The notes: a model not told the origin generated them from the letters alone. Shown: positions 1 to 7,529, counted from the first letter of the stretch. The stretch is 64,000 bases of DNA from Streptomyces cavernae (GCF_004023625.1 NZ_ML137711.1:188993-252992); one strand, 5' to 3'. Numbers and translations are program-made.

Positions 1-1248
1 CTCCTCCCCGGCCCGCGCCGCCTCGTCCACATAGGCGACGGCCCGGGGGAAGCGCCGCCGCAGTGCGGCCAGGTTCTTCAGGCCGTCCCCGGACGTCTGT
101 CCGTACACCGCGCCGAGCACGGCGAGTTTCGCCTGGTCCCGGTCGCCGGCGAAGGCGTGGTCCGACACCGACTGGTAGAGGTCGGTGGCCCGGGCCGCGA
201 CGTCCATCAGCCCCGGATCGCGGGAGATGGCGGCCAGTACCCGCGGCTCCAACTGGTCGGCGTCCGCCACCACCAGCCGCCAGCCCGGGTCGGCGACCAC
301 GGCCCGCCGGATCACCTTGGGGATCTGCAGCGCGCCCCCGCCGTTGGTGACCCAGCGCCCGCTGACCGTCCCGCCGGGCAGGTACTCCGGCCGGAACCGC
401 CCGTCGCGGACCCAGTCCTGCAGCCAGGACCAGCCGTGGGCGACCCGGATGCGGTACAGCTTCTTGTACTCGACCAGCGGCTTCACCGCCGGGTGGTCGA
501 TGGTCTCCAGCTCCCGGCGACGGGTGGAGCGGATCTTGATCCCGGCCTCCGCGAACGCCTTCACCACATCGGCCGGCAGATCGGGCCGCACCCGTCGGCC
601 GAACGCCGCCGACACCTCGTCGGCGAGTTCGGCAAGCCGCCGCGGCTCGCCGCCCGCGTACCGCTCGCCGAGCAGTTCGCGCAGCACGTCGAGGTGCACG
701 TCCGCGCGCCAGGGCAGTCCGGCCGCGGTCATCTCGGCGGCCACCAGCATCCCCGCGGACTCGGCGGCGGTCAGCAGCCGCATCCTGTCCGGGTGCTCGG
801 CCACGTCATGGCGGCGCTGCTGCTCGGCGTAGACGGCGAGCAGGTCAGTCAGCGGCAGCCGTACGGGGCGCGGTTCGAAGAGGGAGGACTGAGAGCCGGG
901 CTCGGCGGCGCGAAGGGGCGGATCGGGGGGCACCGGGCCGCCACGCAGCCGGGCCAGCGCCGCGGCGGCGGAGCGGGGCTCCCCGAGCCGGCCCTCGTGA
1001 CCGATCAGCAGCGCCTCGGCGGCCTCGACGTCGTAGCACCGCTCGACTCGCACCCCCGTGGCGAGCAGTTGCGGATACACCTCGGCCGTCGACCGCCAGA
1101 CCCACCGGGTCACATCGGGCCGTCGCCGAACCGCCTCGACGAGGTCCGGCTCGCGCAGCACCGGCCCGGTGGGCAGCCCGTCCGGGCCGAGCGCGGCGAG
1201 TTCCACGCCTCCGTCCTCGGCCGGTGCGAGAGCCCAGCGGTCACCCAT
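1..1248 (-). CDS. bifunctional 3'-5' exonuclease/DNA polymerase (family A), 3' part outside window
   Basis: Only the first 416 residues lie in the window; the gene continues beyond base 1. The ATG is at 1248-1246. The N-terminal third has the diverged exonuclease-like region typical of the actinobacterial accessory PolA paralog. From about residue 300 the polymerase palm is clear: GRWVTNGGGALQIP resembles the PolA template-binding segment, DADQLEPRVL (residues 329-338) is motif A with its metal-binding Asp, and GAVYGQTSG near residue 378 is in the O-helix/motif B region. The family extends synthesis from a primer-template. It is probably an auxiliary repair polymerase, because the housekeeping PolA normally lies elsewhere. 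No ribosome-binding site stands out. The call is by motif recognition; the exact subfamily is inference. Confidence 0.8.
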   Translation of the reverse strand, partial: MGDRWALAPAEDGGVELAALGPDGLPTGPVLREPDLVEAVRRRPDVTRWVWRSTAEVYPQLLATGVRVERCYDVEAAEALLIGHEGRLGEPRSAAAALARLRGGPVPPDPPLRAAEPGSQSSLFEPRPVRLPLTDLLAVYAEQQRRHDVAEHPDRMRLLTAAESAGMLVAAEMTAAGLPWRADVHLDVLRELLGERYAGGEPRRLAELADEVSAAFGRRVRPDLPADVVKAFAEAGIKIRSTRRRELETIDHPAVKPLVEYKKLYRIRVAHGWSWLQDWVRDGRFRPEYLPGGTVSGRWVTNGGGALQIPKVIRRAVVADPGWRLVVADADQLEPRVLAAISRDPGLMDVAARATDLYQSVSDHAFAGDRDQAKLAVLGAVYGQTSGDGLKNLAALRRRFPRAVAYVDEAARAGEE

Positions 1249-1347
1249 GCCGCGAGTGTCGCAGGAGGGTCTGACAACGGACCCGCCCGGCGGCCGGCAA
1301 CTCGCGCGCCCGCCGCCGAACACGGCCTGAGCACACGGCCTCGATGC

Positions 1348-1432
1348 GCACGGCCTCAAGGGCACGGCTTCAAGGGCACGGCTTCAAGCGCACGGCCTCA
1401 AGGGCACGGCCTCAAGCGCACGGCCCCGAAGC
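1348..1432. repeat. 14-bp tandem repeat, about six copies
   Basis: Units of GCACGGCCTCAAGG/C follow one another at 1348, 1362, 1376, 1390, 1404 and 1418, with C/T variation at one position and G/C at the last; the final copy is 15 bp and degenerate. The array lies between the start of the polymerase gene and the stop of the Clp_N regulator, just beyond the latter's 3' end. Confidence 0.85.
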
Positions 1433-1443
1433 GCTCCGGCGCA

Positions 1444-2169
1444 TCAGCTCTTCTGCTGGAAGGCCGCCAGCGCCTCGGCCACGTACGCCTCCACCGCTTC
1501 CTTGCTGATGCCGAGCCCGCTCAGTACGCCCTCGCCGTTCTCGAACTCGAGGAGGGCCAGCAGGATGTGCTCGGTGCCGATGTAGTTGTGACCCAGGCGG
1601 AGGGCCTCGCGGAAGGTGAGTTCCAGGGCCTTCTTCGCCTCGGGGCCGTACGGGATCAGCTCGGGGACCTCGTCGGCGGCCGGCGGTAGCGCCGCCGTGG
1701 CGGCCTGGCGGACCGTGTCCAGCAGGACCCCCTGGTCCGTGATCGCCTTGGCGGCCAGCGCCTCGGGCTCGGCCAGCAGCCCGAGGATCAGGTGTTCGGG
1801 GCGGCCTTCGGGGTTGCGAGCCGCGACCGCTTCGTTGTGGGCGGCCATCACCGCGTTCCGGGCGCGCGGGGTGTAGCGGCCGAAACCTTGGCTGGGGTCG
1901 AGGTCCGTGGTCTCGCCCTTGGGGACGAAGCGCTTCTGGGCGGCCTGCCGGGTGACGCCCATGCTCTTGCCGATCTCCGTCCAGGACGCGCCCGAGCGGC
2001 GTGCCTGGTCGACGAAGTGGCCGATCAGGTGATCGGCGACGTCGCCCAGGTGGTCGGCGGCGATGACGGCGTCCTGGAGCTGGTCGAGCGGCTGCGTGTG
2101 AACCTTCTTGATGGCCTCGATCAGGTCGTCGAGGCGAATGGGGTTGGTGCTGCCGAGAGGATTCGTCAT
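1444..2169 (-). CDS. HTH-Clp_N domain protein, putative autoregulated transcription regulator
   Basis: The 241-residue protein joins two modules. Residues 60-82 form a helix-turn-helix (ASWTEIGKSMGVTRQAAQKR), a pattern common in actinobacterial DNA-binding proteins. Residues 98-160 and 173-240 are two copies of the Clp_N repeat; the second ([15 protein letters not shown]) closely resembles the ClpC N-domain encoded at 57518. There are no AAA+ modules, so it is not an unfoldase. In ClpC the N-domain receives adaptors and, in Firmicutes, phospho-arginine substrates; a sensory role here is inference. The start at 2169 fits a promoter whose -10 hexamer ends 6 nt before the ATG, so the mRNA is probably leaderless. 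A large dyad overlaps that promoter. I know of no assigned function. Confidence 0.8.
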   Translation of the reverse strand: MTNPLGSTNPIRLDDLIEAIKKVHTQPLDQLQDAVIAADHLGDVADHLIGHFVDQARRSGASWTEIGKSMGVTRQAAQKRFVPKGETTDLDPSQGFGRYTPRARNAVMAAHNEAVAARNPEGRPEHLILGLLAEPEALAAKAITDQGVLLDTVRQAATAALPPAADEVPELIPYGPEAKKALELTFREALRLGHNYIGTEHILLALLEFENGEGVLSGLGISKEAVEAYVAEALAAFQQKS

Positions 2170-2173
2170 GAGG

Positions 2174-2214
2174 CAACCTTAGGTTGACACTTGGAGGGTG
2201 TCAACCTAAGGTTG
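2174..2214 (-). promoter_or_regulatory. dyad operator overlapping a consensus promoter of the HTH-Clp_N gene
   Basis: Two 17-nt arms (2174-2190 and 2198-2214) are exact reverse complements separated by 7 nt. Each arm is itself nearly palindromic (GTCAACCTAAGGTTGAC, one central mismatch). On the minus strand the same bases form TTGACA (2204-2199), a 17-nt spacer and TAAGGT (2181-2176), ending 6 nt before the ATG. Operator and promoter therefore coincide, which suggests repression, most simply by the gene's own HTH product. Confidence 0.75.
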
Positions 2215-2266
2215 ACAGTGGCCGGAAGGGGGCGCCGGAGTGACGCCGAACCCTTGGAGCGGCGAG

Positions 2267-2287
2267 TTGTCCACAGGGTGTGGACGA
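2267..2287. promoter_or_regulatory. pair of inverted DnaA-box-like sites
   Basis: TTGTCCACA (2267-2275), the Streptomyces DnaA-box consensus as I know it, is followed 3 bp later by TGTGGACGA (2279-2287), a one-mismatch copy on the other strand. The pair lies 51 bp before the DUF2786 gene. Two boxes do not make an origin; they could titrate DnaA or regulate the gene. The match is visible; function is not shown. Confidence 0.45.
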
Positions 2288-2337
2288 ACGACACCCATCG
2301 GCGCGGGAGTGACACCCGCCCATGACACGATCAACGG

Positions 2338-3510
2338 GTGAGTACGAGCAGCAGCACGGTCGAACGCGCCTTCACGGCCGCACTCTACGAGGACACCGAC
2401 GCCGGCCTCGACACGGGAGCCTCCCTGCTCGCCGCCGACCCGGAGGCAGATGCCGAACTGGCGCGGCGCGGCGAGGAGTTCGTCGCCCAGGCCTATCGCA
2501 GGGGGTGGTGGCCGGCCGATGTCGTACGGGTGGTGCGGCGCGAGCTCGACGACACGCACATGCGCCTGGTGTCCTCGCTCGTCCTCGCCGAGGCGCGGCG
2601 GCGCGAGCCGCACCCGGCGCGCTGGGCCCGGCAACTGGCCGAGCTGTCGGGCGAGTCGTCGGGCGACCGGAAACCGCGCACCGACCGCTTCTCGTACGCG
2701 ACCGCCGTCCTGGAGCTGTACCGGCTGCTGCTGCGGCTGCCGGCTCTCGAGCCGCTCGAAGCGGCCGGACCCGCGCCCCGCTCGTCACGGATGCTGACCC
2801 GGATCCGGGCGCTGCTGGCCAAGGCCGAGGCCACCGGGTTCCCCGAGGAGGCCGAGGCGCTGACCGCGAAGGCGCAGGAGTTGATGGCGCGGCACAGCAT
2901 CGACGAGGCGGTCCTCGCGGCACGCGCCGACGCGCGGGGCGGGGCGGACGCGCCCGGTGCCTGCCGTATCGGTGTCGACCCGCCGTACGAAACGGCCAAG
3001 GCGGTCCTCCTCGACGCCATCGCCACGGCGAACCGCTGCCGCACGGTGTGGAACGAACCGCTCGGCTTCTCCACGGTCGTCGGCTTCGACGCGGACCTCG
3101 AGGCCGTGGAACTCCTCTACACGTCCCTCCTGATCCAGGCGACCACGGCGATGACCAGGGCGGAGGCCGCCCAGCGCGCGGCGGGCCGCAAGCGTACTAA
3201 GACCTTCCGCCAGTCCTTCCTGGCCTCCTACGCCCACCGGATCGGCGACCGCCTGTCCGCGACGGCGACGGAGGTGACCGCGACGACGGACGGCTCGCTC
3301 CTGCCGGTACTGGCGGCACGGGACCTGGCGGTGGAGGAGCGGCTGGACCGCATGTTCCCCGAAACGGTGACGACGCGGGTACGCGGTGTCAGCGACGCGG
3401 CGGGCTGGACGGAGGGCGCGGCGGCGGCGGACCGGGCCGACACCGGAGCGGCCGGCCCGGCCCCGCGGAGCACCGCCTCCCGACGTGCCGTTCCGGGACG
3501 GGACGGGTAG
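2338..3510 (+). CDS. DUF2786 domain-containing protein
   Basis: The 390-residue protein starts at GTG 2338. Its recognisable part is the DUF2786 segment near residues 151-187 (LTRIRALLAKAEATGFPEEA, then EALTAKAQELMARHSID), a small helical unit found in actinobacteria and in some phage proteins. The remainder is helical and Arg/Glu-rich with no transmembrane segment. The last 50 residues are Ala/Pro/Arg-rich and probably disordered. Its biochemical role is unknown. It is transcribed away from the HTH-Clp_N gene, and the DnaA-like pair lies in the shared upstream region. No strong ribosome-binding site is visible before the GTG. Confidence 0.7.
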   Translation: MSTSSSTVERAFTAALYEDTDAGLDTGASLLAADPEADAELARRGEEFVAQAYRRGWWPADVVRVVRRELDDTHMRLVSSLVLAEARRREPHPARWARQLAELSGESSGDRKPRTDRFSYATAVLELYRLLLRLPALEPLEAAGPAPRSSRMLTRIRALLAKAEATGFPEEAEALTAKAQELMARHSIDEAVLAARADARGGADAPGACRIGVDPPYETAKAVLLDAIATANRCRTVWNEPLGFSTVVGFDADLEAVELLYTSLLIQATTAMTRAEAAQRAAGRKRTKTFRQSFLASYAHRIGDRLSATATEVTATTDGSLLPVLAARDLAVEERLDRMFPETVTTRVRGVSDAAGWTEGAAAADRADTGAAGPAPRSTASRRAVPGRDG

Positions 3511-3568
3511 GGGCCGTCCCCCGGGACGGACGGGATAGGGGTGGGGCGGACGGGGCGAACGAACCCGG

Positions 3569-3801
3569 CCCCGCCCAGCCCCCGCCCGCGGGTTCAGGAC
3601 GCGGAGGGGAGGTCGGTCGGGAACCCGGAGGGAACCTTTGCATCACCCGCCCCGCCCAGCCCCCGCCCGCGGGTTCAGGACGCGGAGGGGAGGTCGGTCG
3701 GGAACCCGGAGGGAACCTTTGCGTCACCCGCCCCGCCCAGCCCCCGCCCGCGGGTTCAGGACGCGGAGGGGAGGTCGGTCGGGAACCCGGAGGGAACCTT
3801 T
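3569..3801. repeat. 81-bp tandem triplication carrying the 3' end of the lipoprotein gene
   Basis: Copies start at 3569, 3650 and 3731 with a period of exactly 81 bp (27 codons). They are almost identical; the third ends at 3801 after 71 bp. Only the third lies in a gene: it carries the last 15 codons and stop of the minus-strand lipoprotein (ending at 3756). The outer copies lie beyond that stop and are untranslated relics of the same 3' end. Confidence 0.9.
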
Positions 3802-4274
3802 CCGCCCTCGGACTTCTGGAACTCCTCCGTCTTGAAGCCCTCCCAGGCCACCTTCATGGACGAGGACCCCAGCTCCGAGATCATGCCCTCGGAGCGGTCC
3901 TTGTTCCCGTCCGTGCAGTTCAGGCGGATCATCCGCATCCCGGCCGCCTCCCCGGCGGTCCCGCTGCACACGGACCCGCCGGTGGAGAAGAGGGCGGCCT
4001 GCTTCCCGTTGACCACCAGTGCCACCGCCTTGCCGTCCGTGGTCGCCAGCCAGCTCCCCTGGAGGTCGTCGTCGGCCGAGCCGTCGGCGGACGCGGTCGC
4101 CGTGGGGGACGCGCTCGCGCTGGAACTCGCGGTGGCCGACGGCTCCTTGGAGTCGCCGTCACCGTCGCCGTCGCCGCTGCAGGCGGTGAGGGCGAGCGCG
4201 GCCGCCAGCCCCGCCGCCGCGGCCGCGATCCGCGCCCGCCTGCGCTGGAAGGTCGCAGAAGTCGCAGAAGTCAC
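3756..4274 (-). CDS. putative secreted lipoprotein
   Basis: The 172-residue product begins with a basic region, a hydrophobic stretch (IAAAAAGLAAALALTAC) and a lipobox LTAC near residue 32, so it should be lipidated and held on the outer face of the membrane. A GD repeat and a Ser/Ala/Thr linker (to about residue 70) lead into a small folded domain with two cysteines (SVCSG and LNCTD) that may form a disulfide. I do not recognise the domain. The 3' end of the gene is tandemly triplicated downstream. No enzyme motif is visible. It lies just downstream of rpsN on the same strand but is separated by a short gap. Confidence 0.7.
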   Translation of the reverse strand: MTSATSATFQRRRARIAAAAAGLAAALALTACSGDGDGDGDSKEPSATASSSASASPTATASADGSADDDLQGSWLATTDGKAVALVVNGKQAALFSTGGSVCSGTAGEAAGMRMIRLNCTDGNKDRSEGMISELGSSSMKVAWEGFKTEEFQKSEGGKVPSGFPTDLPSAS

Positions 4275-4324
4275 TGTGGTCCCCCTGTGGCTGGAAAGGT
4301 TGCCGGAACTGAACGCCCCGCAAG

Positions 4325-4630
4325 CTACCAGGAGGACTTCCGCACACCGGGCAGATGGCCCGCGTGCGCCTGCACCCGCACATTGACCCGCGAAAGCCCG
4401 AACGCCCGCAGATATCCGCGCGGCCGCCCGTCGACGGCGTCCCGGTTGCGCACGCGGACGGCGCCGGCGTCCCGCGGTTGCCTGCGCAGTTCGCGCTGGG
4501 CGGCGAGGCGCTCGGCCTCCGTGGAGCCCGGCCGGCGGATGATCTCCTTCAGCTCCTTGCGGCGCTCGGCGTACCGGGCGACCACCTCGCGCCGCTTGTC
4601 GTTCTTCGCGACCTTGCTCTTCTTCGCCAT
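4325..4630 (-). CDS. rpsN: 30S ribosomal protein S14, zinc-free paralog
   Basis: The 101-residue protein starts [20 protein letters not shown] and contains [20 protein letters not shown], the S14 C-terminal signature. It is the longer form without the CxxC...CxxC zinc ribbon, the type made under zinc limitation to replace a zinc-binding S14. Its ATG overlaps the stop of rpmB (ATGA at 4627-4630), so the two are translationally coupled. Together they form the minus-strand arm of the putative Zur-controlled divergon. Confidence 0.93.
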   Translation of the reverse strand: MAKKSKVAKNDKRREVVARYAERRKELKEIIRRPGSTEAERLAAQRELRRQPRDAGAVRVRNRDAVDGRPRGYLRAFGLSRVNVRVQAHAGHLPGVRKSSW

Positions 4631-4866
4631 CAGACCTTCACTCCCCGGGCCCGGATCCGGGCGACGGCCGCCTCGACGCCGATCGCGTCGACGGTCCTGA
4701 TCGCCCTGGCGCTCAGGAGCAGCCGTACGTACCGGCCCTCGCTCGGCAGCCAGTAGCGCTTGCGCTGGATGTTCGGGTCGAAGCGGCGCGGTGTGCGCCG
4801 GTGCGAGTGCGAGATCGCGTTGCCGAAGCCGGGTGCGGTGCCGGTGAGCATGCAGTGGGCGGACAT
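4630..4866 (-). CDS. rpmB: 50S ribosomal protein L28, zinc-free paralog
   Basis: The 78-residue protein contains the L28 core [20 protein letters not shown] and ends in the family pattern [19 protein letters not shown]. Zinc-binding L28 carries two CxxC pairs; this one has a single Cys (residue 5), so it is the C-minus form. It is the first gene of the minus-strand arm, 28 bp from the putative Zur operator, and overlaps rpsN by one stop/start unit. Expression is expected when Zur loses zinc (known for such paralogs in Streptomyces). Confidence 0.92.
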   Translation of the reverse strand: MSAHCMLTGTAPGFGNAISHSHRRTPRRFDPNIQRKRYWLPSEGRYVRLLLSARAIRTVDAIGVEAAVARIRARGVKV

Positions 4867-4893
4867 GGTGACGAACGTCTCCTCACCTGTTGT

Positions 4894-4914
4894 TGGTAAT
4901 GGGATCCATTTTCA
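4894..4914. promoter_or_regulatory. putative Zur operator between rpmB and rpmG
   Basis: An A+T-rich imperfect inverted repeat, TGGTAATG-5 bp-CATTTTCA, sits in the 61-bp divergent gap of a G+C-rich region; the arms match at 6 of 8 positions. It resembles the TGAAAATG...CATTTTCA pattern of actinobacterial Zur sites and is placed to control both arms of the zinc-free ribosomal protein genes. The assignment rests on context and resemblance. Confidence 0.65.
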
Positions 4915-4927
4915 GTAAGATACCAGC

Positions 4928-5092
4928 ATGGCACGCAACGAACTGCGACCCGTGGTGAAACTCCGCTCCACCGCCGGAACCGGCTACACCTACGTGACCC
5001 GCAAGAACCGCCGCAACGACCCCGACCGGATGACCCTGCGCAAGTACGACCCGGTCGTCGGGCGGCACGTCGACTTCCGAGAGGAGCGCTGA
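4928..5092 (+). CDS. rpmG: 50S ribosomal protein L33, zinc-free paralog
   Basis: This short gene encodes 54 residues, [20 protein letters not shown] onwards, with the L33 motif [25 protein letters not shown] split across residues 18-42. Zinc-binding L33 carries CxxC near residue 9 and another near the C-terminus; this copy has no cysteine. It opens the plus-strand arm of the zinc-response divergon, 14 bp after the putative Zur operator, and is followed 5 bp later by rpmE. The initiation region is AAGATACCAGCATG, with no strong Shine-Dalgarno. Confidence 0.93.
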   Translation: MARNELRPVVKLRSTAGTGYTYVTRKNRRNDPDRMTLRKYDPVVGRHVDFREER

Positions 5093-5097
5093 GCGAC

Positions 5098-5352
5098 ATG
5101 CGCGAGGGAATCCACCCGGCGTACGGACCGGTCGTCTTCCGTGACCGCGCCGCGAACCACGCCTTTCTCACCCGGTCGACGATGACCAGCGCGAAGACGA
5201 TCGAGTGGGAGGACGGCAACACCTACCCGGTCGTCGACGTCGAGATCTCGAACGTGAGCCACCCCTTCTACACCGGCACCGCGCGCGTCCTGGACACGGC
5301 GGGCCGGGTGGAGCGCTTCGAGAAGCGGTACGGCAAGCGCGGGGCCAGCTGA
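5098..5352 (+). CDS. rpmE2: 50S ribosomal protein L31, type B (zinc-free)
   Basis: The 84-residue protein begins [16 protein letters not shown] and has the type B pattern [19 protein letters not shown] and the C-terminal [10 protein letters not shown]. It has no CxxC, unlike the zinc-binding L31. AGGAG lies at 5083-5087 before the ATG. Its TGA overlaps the ATG of the CobW-like gene (TGATG at 5350-5354). It replaces the zinc-containing L31 under zinc starvation (known for the family), releasing zinc. Confidence 0.94.
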   Translation: MREGIHPAYGPVVFRDRAANHAFLTRSTMTSAKTIEWEDGNTYPVVDVEISNVSHPFYTGTARVLDTAGRVERFEKRYGKRGAS

Positions 5353-6506
5353 TGGCGGACGGCGAGCTGTCCGTCGTGATCGTCGGCGGGCTGCACGCCG
5401 AGGCCCGTGCCGCAGCCGTCGAGCAACTGCTGGCGGCCGTGCCCGGCAGTGTGGTGTTGCACCACGACCTCTCCACCGCCGGGCACGGCACGGTGGTGCG
5501 TACGGTGCGTGACGCGCGCGGCCCGCTGTCGACGGGCGAGGCGCCGCTGGTCAACGACTGTGCCTGCTGCGCACTGCGCGAGGACCTGGTGCCCGAGCTG
5601 GAGCGGCTCGCGGCGGCGGGGGAGGCCCGCCTCGCCGTCGTCGAGCTGTGGGACTCGGTCGAACCCAGGGCGATGGCCGAGGTGGTGGCGGACAGTGGGC
5701 TACCGCTGACCCAAGTCATCACCGCGATCGATCCCGCGCTGGTGCTGCCGTACCTCGGCAACGGTGACGACCTCGCGGAGGCCGGCCTCGCGGCGGCCGC
5801 CTCCGATCAGCGCACCATCGCGGACACCTTCGCCCGGCAGCTCGAGTACGCCCCCGTGCTCGCCGTTCTGCCCGGCGGTGATACCGAGGACCAGGCCCTG
5901 CTCACCCAGCTCCATCCGACCGCCCGCAGAGTCCCCGTCGGTCACGGTGACCCGGCGGGCATCGCGGCTCAGGAGCTCGCGGCGGCCGCGTTCGCCGGCT
6001 TCGACGTGGAGGCGGCCGCCGCCGCGCAGCACGCCGCCAGTGCGCTGCTCCCCGCCGAGGCCGACGCCTGCGGAGTCGCCACCCTCGTGTGGCGTCGGCG
6101 CCGGCCCTTCCACCCGGAGCGCCTGTACGCGGCACTGGAGGACCTGACCTGCGCGGCGGCCCGCAGCCGGGGGCGCTTCTGGCTCGCCGACCGGCCCGAC
6201 ACGCTGCTGCACTGGGACGCGGCCGGCGGCGCGCTGTGTGTGGAGAGCGCGGGGCCCTGGCTCGCCTCCCTGCCGGACGCGGCCTGGGAACTGGTGCCGC
6301 CCGTACGCCGGGCCGCCGCCGCGCTGGACTGGCACCCGGAGCACGGCGACCGCTGCCAGCACCTCGTCTTCACCTCACCCGGCCTGGACCGCGAAGGGCT
6401 GCAACTCCTGCTCGACTCCTGCCTGTTGACCGATGCCGAGTACACCGCCGGGCGGGCCGCCTGGAAGCGGTTGCCGCCCGTCTTCGACTCCCTCCTGGAG
6501 GCCTGA
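5352..6506 (+). CDS. CobW/ZNG1-family protein with degenerate nucleotide-binding motifs
   Basis: The 384-residue protein has the overall order of COG0523 metallochaperone GTPases: an N-terminal strand, the metal motif CACC (residues 70-73, in NDCACCALREDL), the SDQRTIADTFARQLEYA segment before the guanine-specificity loop, and a CobW_C domain from about residue 245. However, the P-loop position reads GGLHAEARA (residues 12-20) instead of GxxGxGKT, and the NKxD position reads PGGD (174-177). GTP binding is therefore probably lost or altered. It is translationally coupled to rpmE2 and directly abuts rpsR, so it belongs to the zinc-starvation operon. A zinc-handling role without GTP hydrolysis is inference. 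Confidence 0.82.
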   Translation: MADGELSVVIVGGLHAEARAAAVEQLLAAVPGSVVLHHDLSTAGHGTVVRTVRDARGPLSTGEAPLVNDCACCALREDLVPELERLAAAGEARLAVVELWDSVEPRAMAEVVADSGLPLTQVITAIDPALVLPYLGNGDDLAEAGLAAAASDQRTIADTFARQLEYAPVLAVLPGGDTEDQALLTQLHPTARRVPVGHGDPAGIAAQELAAAAFAGFDVEAAAAAQHAASALLPAEADACGVATLVWRRRRPFHPERLYAALEDLTCAAARSRGRFWLADRPDTLLHWDAAGGALCVESAGPWLASLPDAAWELVPPVRRAAAALDWHPEHGDRCQHLVFTSPGLDREGLQLLLDSCLLTDAEYTAGRAAWKRLPPVFDSLLEA

Positions 6507-6740
6507 ATGCGCCGCAAGGGCGACCGTTCCGCCGTCAAGTCCCGCCCCAATCCACTGGATCATGCAGGCATCACGTACATCGACTACAAGGACACCGAAA
6601 CGCTGCGGAAGTTCATCTCCGACCGGGGCAAGATCCGCAGCCGCCGCGTGACTCGCGTCACGGCAAGGCAGCAACGCCTCCTCACCCGGGCGATCAAGAA
6701 CGCCCGGGAGATGGCCCTGCTGCCCTACTCGTCCCGGTAG
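6507..6740 (+). CDS. rpsR: 30S ribosomal protein S18, zinc-free paralog
   Basis: The 77-residue protein contains the S18 core [20 protein letters not shown] followed by [18 protein letters not shown]. It lacks the N-terminal cysteine motif of zinc-associated S18 forms. Its ATG immediately follows the TGA of the CobW-like gene, so it closes the plus-strand operon rpmG-rpmE2-cobW-like-rpsR. With S14, L28, L33 and L31 this is a five-protein replacement set. Confidence 0.93.
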   Translation: MRRKGDRSAVKSRPNPLDHAGITYIDYKDTETLRKFISDRGKIRSRRVTRVTARQQRLLTRAIKNAREMALLPYSSR

Positions 6741-7038
6741 GCAGAGCTTCGCAATGTAAGTAATCCACATCCCGTTTGCACCGAAAACGCCGCCGCGACG
6801 CCGTCGTGACGCCGCCGCGATCGCCCCCGACGATCCGCCGCCGGACTTGCCCTGACAAGAGGTGATTTCCGGAAGCGCTCCGCAAGGATCCAGCCACCCT
6901 GGGCGTCTTCACCGGACGGTCGCCGGGCGAATGGAACAGGAATGGCGGCGCTTACGTCTCTCCCTTGGGCACAAGGCAACGAACCAGGCCGAGTTCAGGG
7001 CAGACGGCGTCCCGGCTGTAACCGCAGGACCACCCCTC
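6741..7038. other. non-coding stretch after rpsR
   Basis: I see no convincing gene here. A GC-rich segment (6783-6815) repeats CGCCGCCGCGACGCC-like words but has no clear terminator hairpin. The stretch leads into the upstream region of the DUF397 gene. Confidence 0.5.
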
Positions 7039-7066
7039 GTGCACGTGCATCTGCCCATGCATCTGC
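7039..7066 (+). promoter_or_regulatory. 28-bp element shared by the DUF397 and ATPase genes, copy 1
   Basis: The 28 bp here recur at 8090-8117 on the other strand with one mismatch. Within it TGCATCTGC occurs twice (7046-7054, 7058-7066), 12 bp apart. It lies 108-81 bp before the DUF397 start. A good -10, TATGAT, is at 7080-7085, 13 bp after the element, and no TTGACA-like -35 is present, so the element occupies the -35 region as an activator site would. The XRE regulator encoded at 8304 is the obvious candidate to bind it (inference). Confidence 0.7.
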
Positions 7067-7146
7067 ATGTGATCAGAGCTATGATCCGACGCAGTTGACC
7101 ATTGCCTTCATGGCACAACAGCCACTGCACCATCGGGGAGCGACCT

Positions 7147-7389
7147 GTGGACCACGTGTACAACGGCATGGCGGCCACGGAGTTGCAGGACGTGGTCTGG
7201 CAGAAGAGCCGGCACAGCAACTCGCAGGGTTCCTGCGTGGAGTTCGCCCAGCTTCCCGACGGCGGCGTCGCCGTCCGGAATTCGAACTTCCCGGAGGGGC
7301 CGGCGCTGGTGTACACCCGCGCCGAGATCGAGGCCATGCTCCTGGGGGTCAAGGACGGCGAGTTCGACCACCTGGTCGCGGGCGGCTGA
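7147..7389 (+). CDS. DUF397 domain-containing small protein
   Basis: The chosen GTG at 7147 follows GGGGAG by 6 nt and gives 80 residues; an ATG 45 bp upstream would add residues with no family resemblance. The DUF397 signature is plain: VVWQKSRHSNSQGSCVEFAQ, then VAVRNSNFPEGPALVYTR and a final acidic segment. DUF397 proteins pair with WhiJ-type XRE regulators throughout Streptomyces and are thought to modulate them, with effects on development. Here the regulator is at 8304 and a companion ATPase at 7530. All three lie within 2 kb. Confidence 0.9.
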   Translation: MDHVYNGMAATELQDVVWQKSRHSNSQGSCVEFAQLPDGGVAVRNSNFPEGPALVYTRAEIEAMLLGVKDGEFDHLVAGG

Positions 7390-7407
7390 CCACCGTCCCG
7401 CGTCCCG

Positions 7408-7464
7408 TCCCGGACGGCCGATCACCGTCCCGTGCCCGGTCCCGGACGGCCGATCACCGTCCCG
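7408..7464. repeat. 32-bp direct repeat between convergent genes
   Basis: A 25-bp word beginning TCCCGGACGGCCGATCACCG occurs at 7408 and 7440 (period 32 bp), in the gap between the stops of the DUF397 gene and the convergent ATPase gene. Confidence 0.75.
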
Positions 7465-7529
7465 GCAGGCGAAAGCCCCCGCTCGGCGTGCCGCCGTGCG
7501 AGGTGGTCGTTGGTCGATTCAGGAACGGC

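Noticed and set aside
157..1689. Long open frame (510 codons) on the plus strand
   Set aside because: It is antisense to the polymerase gene and the HTH-Clp_N gene, which both show clear family motifs; the frame reads as Arg/Gly/His-rich shadow sequence.
2267..2287. Replication origin
   Set aside because: Only two DnaA-like boxes, no A+T-rich unwinding region, and no dnaA/dnaN neighbours.
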